Assembly (NCBI GenBank): GCA_949285135.1 | Contig: CASDXO010000009.1 | Span: forward strand, 1 to 64,000 | Direction of reading: 5' to 3' | Length of the DNA stretch: 64,000 nt | Source of the DNA: an uncultured Phascolarctobacterium sp. | Lineage (GTDB): Bacteria > Bacillota > Negativicutes > Acidaminococcales > Acidaminococcaceae | Shown here: positions 52,751 to 61,939 of the stretch, in pieces | Layout of the letters: each line of letters opens with the position of its first letter | Numbering within the stretch: position 1 is the stretch's first letter | Notes under the pieces: model-generated | The model's database searches: none | Seen by the model: the letters and a program-made list of their open reading frames with translations, nothing else | Told to the model about the DNA's origin: nothing | Translations under genes and position numbers: made by a program

Positions 52751-54928
52751 ATGATAACGTGGAAGAAAAGACTTTTGACAGCATCTGTCCTGTGTACGGT
52801 TGCCAGTGCCGGTTTTGTTATGAATGCCTGGGCAGCGCAGCAAGGTGCTGATTGTGATGAAGTGCTGGATAATGTACATTTGGCAGAAGTTATTGTTAAT
52901 GGTGAACGTTATATTGCCGGTGAGTATGTGAAGGCGACGAACTATAAGGGCATTTTGGGGCAACAGGATGCGATGACGACACCTTTAAGCGTAACGACGA
53001 TTTCAGAAAAAGCGGTAAAAGATTTCATATCTTCTACGGAGGGGCTGAGTTCACTGCTGAGCTTGGTGCCATCAGTGCAGAAAACCTATGATGCCGCTGT
53101 TGACGTAATCAATATCCGTGGTTTCCAGGATGACGGCAGAGCTTTTCTGATTAACGGGATTCCTGGTATGCAGGCCATGACACGGCAATCAACCAACTAT
53201 ATTGATTCTGTCGATATTATTGAAGGGCCGTCTACCGGTATTACCGGATCTTCTATTGAAGCAAAGGGCGGCGGTACAGTTAATATTAACAGCAAAAAAG
53301 CCGGTGATGAACCTGTCAGCAGGATAGGTCTGAAATATCATGCCAAAGGATCCCATGAAGAAACCGTTGATGTGGGCAGCAGATTCGGTGCAGACAGGCA
53401 GTACGGTATCCGTATCAATGCTTATAATACTGATGGTGAACGCGCTATTGAAAACTGGGATCTGAAGCAGAGAAATATCTATCTCAATTTAGACCAGCAT
53501 TCTGAACACAGTAACAGTAATTTCCTCATAGGCTATACATATACTGACAGTCAGGGCAGACCATATGGCCTGGCGGTCAGCAGAAATTATGTCGGCAGCA
53601 GTTTGCCTTCTGCTCCGGATGGAGAGACTAATTTTAATCCTTACTGGCGCAGAGATAAGAATACCAATTTGGTCATGACGTTTAATCATGAACAAAAATT
53701 GGGCGAGCATCTGAGTGCGTTCTTTAATGCCGGCCATTTTAAACAGGACTGGTATTACTATACTGGTTTTGATAAGACGCTGCTGAATGAAAAGGGTGAT
53801 TTTACTGCCGTATCTGACAATTATTCGCTGCTGGAAAAAAGAGATTATGCCCAGATAGGGCTGCGAGGCGATTTTACAACAGGTAATCTGAAACATCATT
53901 ATGCTGCAGGAGTGGACAGACAATGGCATTATTACGGCGGTGCCAGAGACTATCAGGAAGAAGATGGCTGGAGCGGCAATATTTATCATCCTGATACCGG
54001 CAGCTGGGCTCCACCCTCATTTGCTCAGTCCGACGCATATTATGGCAGTAAAGCCAGAATCAGTGGCTGGTCTGTGATGGACAGTATTTTTACCGAAAAT
54101 GAAAAACTGAACATTCTTCTGGGCTTAAACGGTAAGCGTATTAAGGAAGATGATTATGATGTGGATGGGTCCCACAGTGGCAGTGCCGGTAATTATTATG
54201 CCGTATCACCTTCGTACGGTATTAACTATGCTTTTACACCGGCTGTGGCAGTGTTTGCCAATCATACGGAAGAATTTGTGGAAGGCGAGGTAGTTGGCCC
54301 TAATTATACTAATAAAGGTGCGACTTTAAGTCCTTATAAGACCAAACAGAATGAACTGGGCGTGAAAGTTAAGACCGGAGACTTTTTCCATAAATTAAGC
54401 TATTTTGATATTCGTAAGGCCAATGGTGTGGATCGTTTTAATGACGATGGCACCAAGACTCGTGTTACAGACGGTGAACGCAGGCATAAAGGTCTTGAAT
54501 ACACTGCTGCCGGCAAGCTGCACGATAAGTGGAATCTGATTGGCGGTGTGATGTACCTGGATGCAACACAGCATACCGGCCTTAATCAGGATGGTTCGCC
54601 TAAAGCTTCGGACGGCAAACGTCCTAACGGCATTCCGGCCTGGACAGGAAACCTGGGTGTGGAATATCAGGCGGATGATGCTGTGTCCGGACTGCTGCGT
54701 GCTAATTATGTAGGTTCCAGCTATGTACTGGATGAGAAATACAGTGTTCCGGGCTATTTTACGATTGATGCCGGCATGAAATATAAAACGGCACTCAACG
54801 GTACGCCGGTAACAGTAAATGCCATGTGTTACAATCTGACGAATAAAAAATATTGGAGTGCTGCAGGCAATACATTAAATCTTGGCGGTCCCAGAACGGT
54901 AATGGTATCGGCAGAATTTGATATTTAA
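52751..54928 (+). CDS. TonB-dependent outer-membrane receptor (module 1)
   Basis: A 725-residue outer-membrane receptor. Signal peptide residues 1-25 (cleavage after AWA), plug domain about 55-190 (LSVTTISEKAVKDF, VINIRGFQDDGRAFLINGIPG in pieces) and a 22-strand-type barrel ending in AEFDI. The plug looks like that of siderophore receptors (FhuA/FpvA class, no N-terminal signalling domain) rather than classical BtuB. The cobalamin riboswitch and BtuFCD-like genes in the same unit argue for a corrinoid substrate. Start ATG 52751 follows GAGGTG; the GTG at 52745 is part of that site. Confidence 0.88.
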   Translation: MITWKKRLLTASVLCTVASAGFVMNAWAAQQGADCDEVLDNVHLAEVIVNGERYIAGEYVKATNYKGILGQQDAMTTPLSVTTISEKAVKDFISSTEGLSSLLSLVPSVQKTYDAAVDVINIRGFQDDGRAFLINGIPGMQAMTRQSTNYIDSVDIIEGPSTGITGSSIEAKGGGTVNINSKKAGDEPVSRIGLKYHAKGSHEETVDVGSRFGADRQYGIRINAYNTDGERAIENWDLKQRNIYLNLDQHSEHSNSNFLIGYTYTDSQGRPYGLAVSRNYVGSSLPSAPDGETNFNPYWRRDKNTNLVMTFNHEQKLGEHLSAFFNAGHFKQDWYYYTGFDKTLLNEKGDFTAVSDNYSLLEKRDYAQIGLRGDFTTGNLKHHYAAGVDRQWHYYGGARDYQEEDGWSGNIYHPDTGSWAPPSFAQSDAYYGSKARISGWSVMDSIFTENEKLNILLGLNGKRIKEDDYDVDGSHSGSAGNYYAVSPSYGINYAFTPAVAVFANHTEEFVEGEVVGPNYTNKGATLSPYKTKQNELGVKVKTGDFFHKLSYFDIRKANGVDRFNDDGTKTRVTDGERRHKGLEYTAAGKLHDKWNLIGGVMYLDATQHTGLNQDGSPKASDGKRPNGIPAWTGNLGVEYQADDAVSGLLRANYVGSSYVLDEKYSVPGYFTIDAGMKYKTALNGTPVTVNAMCYNLTNKKYWSAAGNTLNLGGPRTVMVSAEFDI

Positions 54929-54957
54929 GCATCTGACAGGGTGTATGTCAGAAGACA

Positions 54958-55992
54958 ATGATGAGAAAAATTAGTATCTTACTGACGGCAGGTATATTTC
55001 TCCTGATAATTTTTATCGGCTGCAGGCAGAAAGCCATATATCACAGACCTGTCAGACAGGATGATAATTATCAGCCGCATTATATTGAAAATGTGGTGGT
55101 GGATGATTACCATGTGACAGGTACAAACAGGCAGTACTTTCAGGCTGCGCCGCAAAGAGCGGTAGTAGTCGGAGAAACTTTGCTGGAAACCTTTGTGGCA
55201 CTGGGAATTGACGACAGTATTTTGCTGGCAGCAGGGTATGAGGGAACTTCTTTCAGACCGGAAGCACAATATGCTGACGGCTACGCCAAACTTTCAGTGC
55301 AGCGGGGTCTGCGTTTAAACAAAGAAACGGTACTGGCAATGTGTCCGGATTTCATTGCATGCGGACAGGTAGTTTTTACGGCTGATGCTCTGAGCAGTAC
55401 GGAGTTTTGGAATGAACGCAATATTAATACTTATTGCTCGGTAAATGCCAATTCTCCTACCAGCAGCAGGCAGCGCGAAACGTTGGAAGGCGAATATGCA
55501 TTTTTGCTGGGGTTAGGTAAGATTTACGGACGGGAAGAGCTTGCGGGTGGATTAGTTGCTGCCATGGAACGTGATTTGCAGCAACTGCAGCAGGCGGCGC
55601 AGGGAAGACGCAGGCCACGGGTACTGATAGTAGAAGACCTGGGGGGAACTCTGGTCAGTTATGGCCGCAACAAACTGGCCGGAAATATTTGCAGCAGGCT
55701 GCATGGTATTGTAGAAGAAAGCGATGCAACTATCGGTCTGGAAGATATACTGCGTATTGACCCTGATGTACTGTTTGCAGTAACAAGTGACGGTGAGCCG
55801 GAACAGGCTGCTGAACACTTTCGGCAGCTGCCGGCATTGCGCCATTGCCGATGCGTAAAAAATAACCAGGTGTATGGTATTGCCTTAAGTTATACCTATA
55901 ACAGCGCGGTAAAGACTGGTGCAGGTATTCGACGTTTGGCAGGTGGTATGTACCCTGATTTGTATAAGGAGCTTGACAAGAGAGATTTATGA
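54958..55992 (+). CDS. Corrinoid-type ABC transporter substrate-binding lipoprotein (module 1)
   Basis: A 344-residue periplasmic binding protein of the BtuF/FepB cluster. The lipobox is IFIGC (Cys near residue 22), so it is anchored to a membrane. The two-lobed binding fold shows VVVGETLLETFVALGI, AMCPDFIACG and, in the second lobe, VLIVEDLGGTLVSYG and IDPDVLFAV. A TonB receptor precedes and the permease overlaps its stop. It should deliver a metal-corrinoid to the permease; siderophore or haem binding cannot be excluded by sequence. Confidence 0.85.
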   Translation: MMRKISILLTAGIFLLIIFIGCRQKAIYHRPVRQDDNYQPHYIENVVVDDYHVTGTNRQYFQAAPQRAVVVGETLLETFVALGIDDSILLAAGYEGTSFRPEAQYADGYAKLSVQRGLRLNKETVLAMCPDFIACGQVVFTADALSSTEFWNERNINTYCSVNANSPTSSRQRETLEGEYAFLLGLGKIYGREELAGGLVAAMERDLQQLQQAAQGRRRPRVLIVEDLGGTLVSYGRNKLAGNICSRLHGIVEESDATIGLEDILRIDPDVLFAVTSDGEPEQAAEHFRQLPALRHCRCVKNNQVYGIALSYTYNSAVKTGAGIRRLAGGMYPDLYKELDKRDL

Positions 55993-57020
55993 CGACCAGA
56001 CGGAAATTTTTGCTACCCTTTTTATGTTTGCTGCTGCTTATTTCTGTGCCTGCTGCTGCGGCTTTCGGCAGTGTGAAAATAAGCCTACTGGAAGTAGGCA
56101 GGATAATCTGCAGCCCGTTGAACCTGAATACGGAAGCTGTCAATTTGGTGCACAGTGACATTATTTGGCTGCTGCGGCTGCCGCGTATTATTTTAGCAGC
56201 ATGTATTGGCGGGGGACTTTCTGTTTGTGGTGTTGTCATGCAGGCACTGGTCAGAAATCCTCTGGCTGACCCGTATATACTGGGCATTTCTTCAGGAGCG
56301 TCTCTGGGAGCGACACTGGCGATTTTGCTGGGGGCCGGGTCTGTCTTTGGTGCGTACAGTACAGGAATGGCTGCCGCCGCAGGCGCTTTTGCCGCTGCTT
56401 TGGGAGTGCTGCTGCTGGCAAATACGGGAGGCAGAGCCGGGTCGGTAAAACTGCTGCTGGCAGGTATGGCAATGAGCGCCTTATGTTCAGCGTTTGTCAG
56501 TTTCGTGGTGTATTGTGCTCATGATAAAGATGGCATACAGACGGTTACCTACTGGCTTATGGGAAGTCTGGCAAATGCCCGGTGGCAGAGTCTGGCGGTT
56601 ATCTGTCCTCTGTTTATGGCAGGCAGCATATTTTTTACGCTGCAGAGCAGAATTTTAAATTTGATGCTTGTTGGTGATGAGACTGCCATTACCCTGGGGA
56701 CAGACCTGCAAAGATACAGAAAGCTTTATCTTATTATAGTCGCAGTAATTGTTGGTTTTGCTGTTTATGCTGCAGGAATAATTGGTTTTGTAGGACTGGT
56801 TATCCCCCATATATTTCGTACGCTGATAGGAACGGAGCATAAAATGCTGATAATTGCGGCAACTTTAGGCGGAGCGGTGTTTCTCATCTGGGCAGATGTT
56901 TTATGCCGAATCATCCTGCCCGGTGCAGAACTGCCCATCGGTGTTTTGGTGTCGCTTATTGGTGCTCCCTGTTTCATTTATCTGATGCTGCGGCGAAATT
57001 ATGATTTTGGAGGCAACTGA
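55989..57020 (+). CDS. FecCD/BtuC-type ABC permease (module 1)
   Basis: A 343-residue type II import permease with about ten helices. Family motifs are RLPRIILAACIGGGLSVCG (pieces RLPRIILAA, GGGLSVCGVVMQALVRNPLA) and LGISSGASLGA, and the ATPase-coupling helix GFVGLVIPHIFRTLIG. Its ATG overlaps the binding-protein stop by 4 nt. The product forms the membrane channel of the BtuFCD-like importer. Confidence 0.92.
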   Translation: MTTRRKFLLPFLCLLLLISVPAAAAFGSVKISLLEVGRIICSPLNLNTEAVNLVHSDIIWLLRLPRIILAACIGGGLSVCGVVMQALVRNPLADPYILGISSGASLGATLAILLGAGSVFGAYSTGMAAAAGAFAAALGVLLLANTGGRAGSVKLLLAGMAMSALCSAFVSFVVYCAHDKDGIQTVTYWLMGSLANARWQSLAVICPLFMAGSIFFTLQSRILNLMLVGDETAITLGTDLQRYRKLYLIIVAVIVGFAVYAAGIIGFVGLVIPHIFRTLIGTEHKMLIIAATLGGAVFLIWADVLCRIILPGAELPIGVLVSLIGAPCFIYLMLRRNYDFGGN

Positions 57021-57021
57021 A

Positions 57022-57792
57022 ATGGAAATACTGACTGAGGCGGTGAAAATGTTTGCCGGCGGCAGGGAGATTTTACATGGCATTGACTTTGAACTGCGTG
57101 ATAAAGAGTTTGTGGGTCTGGTAGGACCGAATGGCAGTGGTAAAAGTACGTTTCTGAAATGTTTGTACAGGGTGCAGCGGCCAACCTCCGGTAAAGTGTA
57201 TTTTAACGGTCAGGATCTTGATGAGCTTTCTTATCGTGAAACGGCGCTGCAGCTGGCAGTAGTGGCGCAGTACAATGTTTGCAGCTTTGATTTTTCTGTG
57301 CTGGAAATAGTGCTTATGGGTCGTTCGCCATATAAAAATGTATTGGAAAGAGATAATGCTTCTGATATACACATAGCTAAGCAGGCTCTGGCTACAGTAG
57401 GACTGGAGCATTTGGCTGAGCGCAGATTTCAGACGCTGTCCGGCGGTGAGCAGCAGCGAGTAATTCTGGCAAGGGCTTTAACGCAGCAGCCTGAGTGTCT
57501 GGTGCTGGATGAGCCGACCAATCATCTGGATATCAAATATCAGCTGCAGGTAATGGATATAGTCAAAAGGCTGGAATTAACTGTAGTTGCAGCCATCCAC
57601 GATTTAAACATTGCTGCTATGTACTGTGACCGCCTGATAGTACTGTATGAAGGTGCCGTTGTACGGATGGGGACACCGGCTGAAGTACTGACAGAAGATT
57701 TTATCCGGGAAATTTATGGTGTACAAAGTACTGTCAGCACGTGTTCTGACGGGCAGATTCATATCAGATATAAGGCAGGGATGCAGCTGTGA
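57022..57792 (+). CDS. BtuD/FepC-type ABC ATPase (module 1)
   Basis: A 256-residue ATPase of the corrinoid/siderophore importer. Walker A GPNGSGKST (around residues 36-44), signature LSGGEQQRVILARAL, Walker B CLVLDEPTNHLD and the His switch AAIHDLN. The ATG at 57022 lies 9 nt after GGAGG; ATG 57001 overlaps the permease and is less likely. It overlaps the next gene by 4 nt. Confidence 0.93.
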   Translation: MEILTEAVKMFAGGREILHGIDFELRDKEFVGLVGPNGSGKSTFLKCLYRVQRPTSGKVYFNGQDLDELSYRETALQLAVVAQYNVCSFDFSVLEIVLMGRSPYKNVLERDNASDIHIAKQALATVGLEHLAERRFQTLSGGEQQRVILARALTQQPECLVLDEPTNHLDIKYQLQVMDIVKRLELTVVAAIHDLNIAAMYCDRLIVLYEGAVVRMGTPAEVLTEDFIREIYGVQSTVSTCSDGQIHIRYKAGMQL

Positions 57793-58130
57793 CAAAAATA
57801 GGCTTGCTGACATGCCTGCGTTCCAATGATGTATGCCCCAGGGTTGGGTGTTTGCAGGCGTTGGCTGCAAGAGAGGATTATTTTTCCGTATATGCAGCTC
57901 AGAAGATTAAGCTGGCGGCAGTCTGGACATGTCAGGGCTGCGATAACCTGGTGCTGGGTGATGAAAGTGCCCGGGCTGAAAAACTGCAGTGTGTACTGCA
58001 GTCCGGTATACAGGCAGTGCATATAGGATGCTGCTGTAAACGGGACGGCGTCTGGTGCCCTGAAATCAGAAATATTGCCTGCATTTTGGAGCAACATGGC
58101 ATAAAAGTAATCTGGGGTACACATAAATAA
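57789..58130 (+). CDS. CGGC-domain protein in corrinoid operon
   Basis: A 113-residue cysteine-rich protein of the CGGC type (putative metal-binding domain). Cys positions: LLTC near residue 9, VCPRVGC near 16-21, WTCQGC (the CGGC motif with Gln in place of the first Gly), IGCCCK and WCPEI, and a C-terminal GTH. Start GTG overlaps the ATPase stop. Its place as the last gene of a riboswitch-controlled corrinoid import operon suggests a role in metal or corrinoid handling after import, but function is unknown. Confidence 0.75.
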   Translation: MTKIGLLTCLRSNDVCPRVGCLQALAAREDYFSVYAAQKIKLAAVWTCQGCDNLVLGDESARAEKLQCVLQSGIQAVHIGCCCKRDGVWCPEIRNIACILEQHGIKVIWGTHK

Positions 58131-58204
58131 ATTTTATGTACTGAACAGTCAGGACGATAAAAGCAGGTCAGCTTAATAATGAAGCATGACTGCAGTAAAA
58201 ATTA

Positions 58205-58458
58205 AATAAGATAACATTTCAGATGTAGCAATACTTAATAGATAAACAGGTGAAAAGCCTGTGCGGTCCCGCCGCTGTAATGCAGAGAAAGTCTTAATTA
58301 TGTCACTGGGATAACCGGGAAGGCAAGACGGACGATGAAGCAAAGCCAGAAGAACTGTCTGAAATGATGCTGGGTGTTTCTGCGAAAGACGGAAAAGGCA
58401 AGAGAAATAGTATGAAGGCGCTTTTTTGCATGTTTGCAGAAAGGCGCTGATTTTTTTG
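58205..58458 (+). promoter_or_regulatory. Cobalamin riboswitch 2
   Basis: Second core with AAACAGGTGAAAAGCCTGTG and CGGTCCCGCCGCTGTAATG at about 58245-58283, almost identical to riboswitch 1. The platform terminator is 58418-58430 with 58435-58447 (13 pairs with two G-U, loop TGTT) followed by TGA and T7. It controls the second TonB receptor module. The flanks diverge from riboswitch 1. No clear promoter was found in 58131-58204. Confidence 0.93.
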
Positions 58459-58516
58459 CCTGAATATTGCTGAATAGCAATGCATAGTGAAAGTAAAACA
58501 TAAGAGAGGTGCGCAA

Positions 58517-60769
58517 ATGGCAATTTTAGGAAAAAAGGCTTTTATTGCATCTGTTTGTTGTGCAATTGCCGGTGCAGGTTTTGTGATAAATGTTCATGCT
58601 GCAGAACAGAATGCAGCAGATAAGGTTATGCAGCATAATTTGGAAGGTATTATTGTTGAAGGTAATGCAGACGTACTGCCGGGAGGGTTTTTAAGCAATA
58701 AGACGAAGGTTGGTATTTTTGGTGATAAAAACATTATGGATGTTCCATATTCTGAAATGAGCATGACATCTAAAAGTTTGGCAGTTTTTGATGATCCAAG
58801 TCAGCCGTTGGCGAATGTGTTGCAAAATAATCCTTCTATCAGAGTAAGCTCCAGTTCACCAATGTATACTGATTTTAGTATGCGTGGAATAAATATGAAT
58901 GGTAACCATATGATGCTTAATGGCATACCAAGCTTATTTTATCAATTTACAACACCGCCTTCCCATATAATTGACAGAATTGATATTACATCTGGTCCTA
59001 ACGCGGGAGTAAATGGTGTAAGCATGTCAAATAATGGTACGAATAGTGGTTCTACAGCAGCTCCGGGAACGATTAATATCATAAGTAAGAAAGCAGAAGC
59101 AACACCTGTAACAAGATATACTCAGACATTTTCAGGCAGAGGTAATTATGGCGAGTACATAGATGTTGGAAGAAGATTTGGCAAAGATAAGGAATGGGGC
59201 GTGCGCTTAAATACAGAATATATGCAGGGAGGACTATCCTTGCCAGGTGCGGAAAAGAATGCGAAAAATATTTTTGTGAATATAGATCATCATAATGAAC
59301 GCAGTAATACTAACTTGTTGGCCGGGTATTTTGACTTACGTGTCAATGGCGGGCAAAGGTGGTTCCAGTTTAAACCGTCGGCAGATTATAAAAGTCAGGC
59401 GTTGCCTGCAGTTCCTGATTCAAAGAATAATTATGATTTTGATGGCACTACCAAATATGTGCATGGCTACATTATGACATTAAATCATGAACAAAAAATT
59501 ACGGATGACTGGTCATGGTTTGCCAATTTTGGACAGTCCAGAAGAAGCGGCAATAAAGATAATCAGGGTTCTGCAATAAAATTTGATCAAGATGGCAATT
59601 TTGTCAGCAATAGATTTAATCAGCAAAATGAGGCTGGAAAAAATGTTTATGCACAATTAGGTGTAAAAGGTAATTTTGATACTGGAAAATTAAAACATAA
59701 TGTTTCTTTTGCAGCTGACAGATCATGGGCAAGATATTGGAATAATGCAAAATCATACAGTCCAGGCAGCAGTGGTATTACCGGGAATCTGTATGAAGGA
59801 ATAATATTTCCGGATGACTATAAATTACAAAGTTTTGGAGCGGCTAAGCCGGAATGGGAAGAAACTAATGTCGGAATTACTTTAGGAGATAATCTGGAAT
59901 ACGGAAAATTGCAGGTATTGCTGGCAGCTTCGCGCAAACACGAAGATTTTAATAATTTAAAAGGAAAGGTAAAGCATACCAATAATAATATCCTGCCAAC
60001 TTATGGCATCAGTTATAAGCCGGTAGATAATTTGGCTGTATATGCCGGACATACTGAAAGTTTTTCCAGAGGATTAGTTGTATCCGGTGAATATGCTGGC
60101 GATAAAAACAATAATAAAAAATATAAATATGTCAATGATGGTGCTACCTTGGAACCGGTGAAAAGTAAACAAAATGAAGTTGGCATTAAATATGCAAATG
60201 CCGGCCTTTTAACTACTTTAAGTTATTTTGCTATTGATGAAGCCAACAGAATAGATTCTGTGGCCGGACTTAGTGTAGATGGAGATACCTTATACAAAAA
60301 AGTTCAGGACGGCAAGAACAGTTATAAGGGTTTGGAGCTTACCGTCAATGGTAAAATAGCAGAAAAGTGGAATACCACAGGTGGTTTGCTTTATCTGGAT
60401 GCGCAAAGAGAACATACTAAAAATGGATCAAAAGATGGTATGTTTGTTACCGGTGTATCCAGATGGAGCAGTGTAGTTGGTTTGGAGTACAAACCAAGTG
60501 ATGACTGGGGTATAGTTGGCAGAGCGGTATGGAATGATAAAGCTTTTGTTGAGGATACAAGCGGTAAAGGTAAATATGAAATTCCGTCACATCTTACCTT
60601 TGATTTGGGAGTAAATTATAAAACACAAGTCAATGCAATGCCGGTAAAATTCAGTGCAATGTGCTATAACGTAACTAACAGAGATTACTGGATGGGAAGA
60701 GGCGGCAGTTCGACTTTCGGCTTATCAATGCCAAGAACATTTATGTTATCAGCTGCTTTCGATATTTAG
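58517..60769 (+). CDS. TonB-dependent outer-membrane receptor (module 2)
   Basis: A 750-residue receptor related to the one in module 1 and of the same siderophore-receptor-like class. Signal peptide residues 1-26 (after NVHA), plug with DVPYSEMSMTSKSLAVF and MRGINMNGNHMMLNGIP, barrel ending AAFDI. Shared segments with receptor 1 include MTLNHEQKI/MTFNHEQKL and the SKQNEVGIK/TKQNELGVK region. Codon use is clearly more AT-rich than module 1. GAGGTG precedes ATG 58517; the frame open from 58487 is longer than needed. Confidence 0.87.
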   Translation: MAILGKKAFIASVCCAIAGAGFVINVHAAEQNAADKVMQHNLEGIIVEGNADVLPGGFLSNKTKVGIFGDKNIMDVPYSEMSMTSKSLAVFDDPSQPLANVLQNNPSIRVSSSSPMYTDFSMRGINMNGNHMMLNGIPSLFYQFTTPPSHIIDRIDITSGPNAGVNGVSMSNNGTNSGSTAAPGTINIISKKAEATPVTRYTQTFSGRGNYGEYIDVGRRFGKDKEWGVRLNTEYMQGGLSLPGAEKNAKNIFVNIDHHNERSNTNLLAGYFDLRVNGGQRWFQFKPSADYKSQALPAVPDSKNNYDFDGTTKYVHGYIMTLNHEQKITDDWSWFANFGQSRRSGNKDNQGSAIKFDQDGNFVSNRFNQQNEAGKNVYAQLGVKGNFDTGKLKHNVSFAADRSWARYWNNAKSYSPGSSGITGNLYEGIIFPDDYKLQSFGAAKPEWEETNVGITLGDNLEYGKLQVLLAASRKHEDFNNLKGKVKHTNNNILPTYGISYKPVDNLAVYAGHTESFSRGLVVSGEYAGDKNNNKKYKYVNDGATLEPVKSKQNEVGIKYANAGLLTTLSYFAIDEANRIDSVAGLSVDGDTLYKKVQDGKNSYKGLELTVNGKIAEKWNTTGGLLYLDAQREHTKNGSKDGMFVTGVSRWSSVVGLEYKPSDDWGIVGRAVWNDKAFVEDTSGKGKYEIPSHLTFDLGVNYKTQVNAMPVKFSAMCYNVTNRDYWMGRGGSSTFGLSMPRTFMLSAAFDI

Positions 60770-60779
60770 TTAGAATTTG

Positions 60780-60805
60780 CAGGAGAGAGCCTCGGCTCTC
60801 TCCTG
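60780..60805 (+). other. GC-rich hairpin without T run, between receptor and permease
   Basis: Twelve pairs (60780-60791 with 60794-60805; the innermost must open). No T run follows, so it is not a classical terminator. It may protect the receptor mRNA 3' end and so set receptor-to-transporter ratio. Confidence 0.65.
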
Positions 60806-60886
60806 TGTTCATAAAAATATACCTGAAGCATTCATTGCATCAGCTATCAGGATATTTTGAAATCATCTGTATACTGGGAGAACTAT

Positions 60887-61939
60887 ATGTTGCAGGAAAA
60901 CTATCGCAGAACAAGGTACAAAAAATGTGTTTTAATCTTAGCTGCATTTATATTTACTTTAATATCAGGCTATATTTTTACTACTGTTGGCATGAAACAG
61001 GTGCATATCTGGCAAGTATTCACTGCACTTGAGAAATTTTTTTCTGGAACCATTAATACTGGTTCTGACGAGGCTGTAAATAAAATTATTCTTTTGCTCA
61101 GATTACCCAGAATATTAATGGCTGTTTTAGCCGGTATCGGACTGGCTGTTGCAGGAGCAGTAATGCAGTCTGTAACAAGAAATTATTTAGTCAGCCCTTT
61201 TACTTTGGGCATATCTGCAGCTGCAGCTTTTGGAGCATCACTTTGTATTGTTTTTGGTACTGGCATGTTTTTTCAAAGTGATTTTGGAATTATTTTTTGT
61301 GCCTTTATTTCTGCATGTATCTGCGGGCTGATTGTTTATGGCGTTGCTCAAAAGACCGGTCTGAAGCCAAGTTCTATAGTATTGGTCGGTATAGCGTTAA
61401 ATTATCTGTTTAGCGCCATGACTGCGACCATCGAATTTTTTGCCAAAGAACATAAGCTGGAAGCTGTTGTACAATGGACTTTTGGTTCATTTAATCGGGC
61501 TGACTGGGATTATATTTTGATAACACTGGCTATCGTAGCTTGTGGTATATATATAATGATGTATTATTGCCTGCCACTGAATGCCATAGCTGGGAACGAT
61601 GATGAAATGGTAAAAAGTTTTGGGGTAAATCCGGAAAAAGTAAGGTCTGTATGTGGCATCATATCAGTATTAATTACCTCTGCAATAATAAGTTTTACTG
61701 GTGTTATTGGTTTTGTAGGGCTTATCGCACCACATATGGCGCGCATTATCATTGGCAATGATCATAGATTTTATATTTTATTTTCAGGGATTATTGGTGC
61801 AATGCTTTTACTGGTGTCGGACACAATAGGTAAATTTATTTTATATCCAGTAAATATTCCTGTTGGGATTATTATTTCTTTCCTGGGGGTTCCATTGTTC
61901 ATACACTTGATTCTTACAAAAAGGAATGGTTTGGAATAG
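60887..61939 (+). CDS. FecCD/BtuC-type ABC permease (module 2)
   Basis: A 350-residue import permease, about ten helices. Motifs: LLRLPRILMAVLAGIGLAVA (pieces), AVMQSVTRNYLVSPFTLGIS and IGFVGLIAPHMARIIIGNDH. I chose ATG 60887 with GGGAG 6 nt upstream over the TTG frame from 60857. It overlaps the next gene by one base (TAGTG). Confidence 0.92.
   Translation: MLQENYRRTRYKKCVLILAAFIFTLISGYIFTTVGMKQVHIWQVFTALEKFFSGTINTGSDEAVNKIILLLRLPRILMAVLAGIGLAVAGAVMQSVTRNYLVSPFTLGISAAAAFGASLCIVFGTGMFFQSDFGIIFCAFISACICGLIVYGVAQKTGLKPSSIVLVGIALNYLFSAMTATIEFFAKEHKLEAVVQWTFGSFNRADWDYILITLAIVACGIYIMMYYCLPLNAIAGNDDEMVKSFGVNPEKVRSVCGIISVLITSAIISFTGVIGFVGLIAPHMARIIIGNDHRFYILFSGIIGAMLLLVSDTIGKFILYPVNIPVGIIISFLGVPLFIHLILTKRNGLE

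Noticed and set aside
60805-61032. 75-codon frame overlapping the start of permease 2
   Set aside because: Different frame from a clear FecCD permease, no ribosome site.
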